Assembly: GCA_035620975.1 (NCBI GenBank) | Contig: DASPFV010000337.1 | Location: 1-7,500 of the forward strand | Origin: DASPFV01 sp035620975 | GTDB lineage: Bacteria > Acidobacteriota > Vicinamibacteria > Vicinamibacterales > 2-12-FULL-66-21 | DNA: 7,500 nt | Reading direction: 5' to 3' | In this document: piece after piece, positions 6,290 to 7,500 of the stretch | Layout: each line of letters opens with the position of its first letter | Position numbering within the stretch: the stretch's first letter is position 1 | Made by a program: the position numbers and the translations under genes | Notes under the pieces: generated by a model | Seen by the model: the letters and a program-made list of their open reading frames with translations, nothing else | Told to the model about the DNA's origin: nothing | Database searches by the model: none

Positions 6290-6307
6290 TCATTGAAGGG
6301 AGACACG

Positions 6308-7348
6308 ATGCGTGCGCTGATCACGGGGGGAGCGGGGTTCATCGGATCGCACCTGGCGGAGACCCTGGTGCTGCAGGGCCATCACGTGACGGTGCTTGAC
6401 GATCTGTCGACGGGCAGGCTCGAGAACATCGCCCATCTGGCTGGCGCCCCGGGGTTCCGGTGCATCGTGGACACGGTCACGAGCGAGTCGGCGGTGGAGC
6501 CGCTCGTCGATCACGCCGACGTCGTCTTCCATCTCGCGGCGGCCGTTGGCGTCAAGCTGGTCGTCGAGAGGCCGATTCACACCATTCACACCAACATCAA
6601 CGGCACCGAGACCGTGCTCAAGGCCGCGAACCGGTTCGGGCGCCGGGTCCTGATCGCCTCGACCTCCGAGGTCTACGGCAAGGGGCATGCGCTGCCGTTC
6701 CGCGAGGACGCCGACCTGGTCCTGGGCCCGCCCGACAAGATCCGCTGGGGCTACGCCACGAGCAAGCTGATGGACGAGTTCCTGGCGATGGCGTACGCGC
6801 GCGAGCACGACCTGCGGGTCAGCGTCGTGCGGCTGTTCAACACCGTCGGGCCGCGGCAGAGCAGCCGGTACGGCATGGTCCTGCCGAACTTCGTGAAGTG
6901 GGCGCTCGCCGGGCAGCCGATCACGATCCATGGCGACGGCAGCCAAACGCGCAGCTTCACCTGGGTGGGGGACGTGGTCTGGGCGATGACGGCGCTCGTC
7001 AACGAGCCGCGGGCGGCCGGCCAGGTCTTCAACATCGGCAACGGCGAGGAGATCTCGATCCGGGATCTCGCACGGCGCGTCTGCGACCTGACGGGCAGCG
7101 AGTCCCAGCTGGTCTACACGCCGTACGAGCAGGCCTTCGATTCCAGCTTCGAGGACATGCCGCGCCGCGTGCCCGACATCAGCAGGCTGCGCCGGCTGCT
7201 CGGCTACGAGCCGCGCGTCCAGCTGAACGGCATCATCGAGAGCGTGATCCGGTACTGGGGCGACCAGTCCGGGATGCGCCGGAAACCCACGACCGCGCGT
7301 CGGCGGACGCCGGTCGCTTCCTATGCGGCAGCTCCGGTCTCCGTATAG
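6308..7348 (+). CDS. NAD-dependent sugar-nucleotide epimerase/dehydratase (extended SDR)
   Basis: This 346-residue protein is an extended short-chain dehydrogenase acting on a nucleotide sugar. The Rossmann signature TGGAGFIG (G7, G10, G13) is followed by the acidic residue at the end of strand 2 (VLDD, D31), which favours NAD over NADP. The catalytic residues are STSEVYG (S118-G124, with T119 in the Ser/Thr position) and YATSK (Y149, K153). RLFNTVGPRQ and IHGDGSQTRSFTWVGDVV are the substrate-binding blocks shared by UDP-glucose 4-epimerases and UDP-glucuronate decarboxylases, and these cannot be separated by eye. The last ~25 residues (RRKPTTARRRTPVAS and beyond) are a basic, probably disordered tail beyond the usual fold. 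The start at ATG 6308 follows AGGGAG (6297-6302). It probably supplies or modifies the donor used by the glycosyltransferase two genes upstream. Confidence 0.9.
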   Translation: MRALITGGAGFIGSHLAETLVLQGHHVTVLDDLSTGRLENIAHLAGAPGFRCIVDTVTSESAVEPLVDHADVVFHLAAAVGVKLVVERPIHTIHTNINGTETVLKAANRFGRRVLIASTSEVYGKGHALPFREDADLVLGPPDKIRWGYATSKLMDEFLAMAYAREHDLRVSVVRLFNTVGPRQSSRYGMVLPNFVKWALAGQPITIHGDGSQTRSFTWVGDVVWAMTALVNEPRAAGQVFNIGNGEEISIRDLARRVCDLTGSESQLVYTPYEQAFDSSFEDMPRRVPDISRLRRLLGYEPRVQLNGIIESVIRYWGDQSGMRRKPTTARRRTPVASYAAAPVSV

Positions 7349-7384
7349 GATCACACCCGACACGGGTCCCGGGGGCGCGCGCGC

Positions 7385-7500
7385 TTGCCTCGATCGCACA
7401 TCTTCCAGCCGCTGCTCCAGCGCCCGGGGCGCGGCTGGCGCCTCGTGAACCGCAGCCGGGACCTCGTGCTCGCCGCGCGAGTCGAACCCGCGTTCGACTC
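7385..7500 (+). CDS. Probable DUF192 (UPF0127) family protein, 5' end only
   Basis: A frame open to the right edge reads HIFQPLLQRPGRGWRLVN and then SRDLVLAARVEPAFDS. The 'L-V-N-R-x-R-x-x-V-L-A-x-x-V-x-x-A' pattern resembles the first strands of the DUF192 domain, a small periplasmic or secreted fold of unknown function. The only usual start codon in this frame after the upstream stop is the TTG at 7385; a GGGGG stretch lies about 10 bases before it. It begins 36 bases after the epimerase stop. The fragment is too short to be certain, and other frames are also open in this GC-rich end. Confidence 0.45.
   Translation, partial: MPRSHIFQPLLQRPGRGWRLVNRSRDLVLAARVEPAFD

Noticed and set aside
7355..7367. 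Hairpin ACCCG-ACA-CGGGT after the epimerase as a terminator
   Set aside because: It has only a five-base stem and no T-run, and such dyads are common by chance at this GC content.

Overview
This is a GC-rich bacterial window with tightly packed plus-strand genes. Two things suggest a Gram-negative diderm: a TonB C-terminal domain, and a TPR protein with a signal peptide and an outer-membrane barrel. The GC-rich coding sequence and gene boundaries filled with degenerate heptamer repeats (GGGCTCA-like, AGAGCCC-like and GATTGCG-like) resemble what I recall of Acidobacteriota, perhaps the Vicinamibacteria. That placement is an inference from style; no marker gene is present.

Layout: (1) 3-374, the 3' end of a gene ending in a TonB C-terminal domain. 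(2) 416-1144, a membrane methyltransferase of the isoprenylcysteine carboxyl methyltransferase/PEMT type. (3) 1163-1254, a spacer with two related palindromes and short tandem repeats. (4) 1298-2545, a sigma-54 activator (AAA+ enhancer-binding protein) with no sensory domain and an unusual C-terminus. (5) 2544-2882, a 337-base non-coding stretch with a heptamer repeat, a run of dyads, a long imperfect hairpin and a good -24/-12 sigma-54 promoter. (6) 2883-4409, a membrane family 2 glycosyltransferase. (7) 4406-6205, a secreted TPR plus beta-barrel outer-membrane protein, overlapping gene 6 by ATGA. (8) 6206-6307, a spacer with GATTG repeats. (9) 6308-7348, an NAD-dependent sugar-nucleotide epimerase/dehydratase. 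(10) 7385-7500, the start of a probable DUF192 protein cut by the window edge.

Read together, 2883-7348 looks like a compact exopolysaccharide module: a synthase in the inner membrane, a TPR/barrel exporter in the outer membrane, and an enzyme making or interconverting the sugar nucleotide. This resembles the logic of Pga or Bcs synthase-dependent secretion but uses fewer genes. The sigma-54 activator lies immediately upstream. The glycosyltransferase has a sigma-54 promoter about 38 bases before its ATG, with a dyad near -160 that could be the activator's enhancer site. The most interesting hypothesis here is therefore a self-contained, sigma-54-switched polysaccharide synthesis and export unit. 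The polymer and the inducing signal cannot be read from the sequence.
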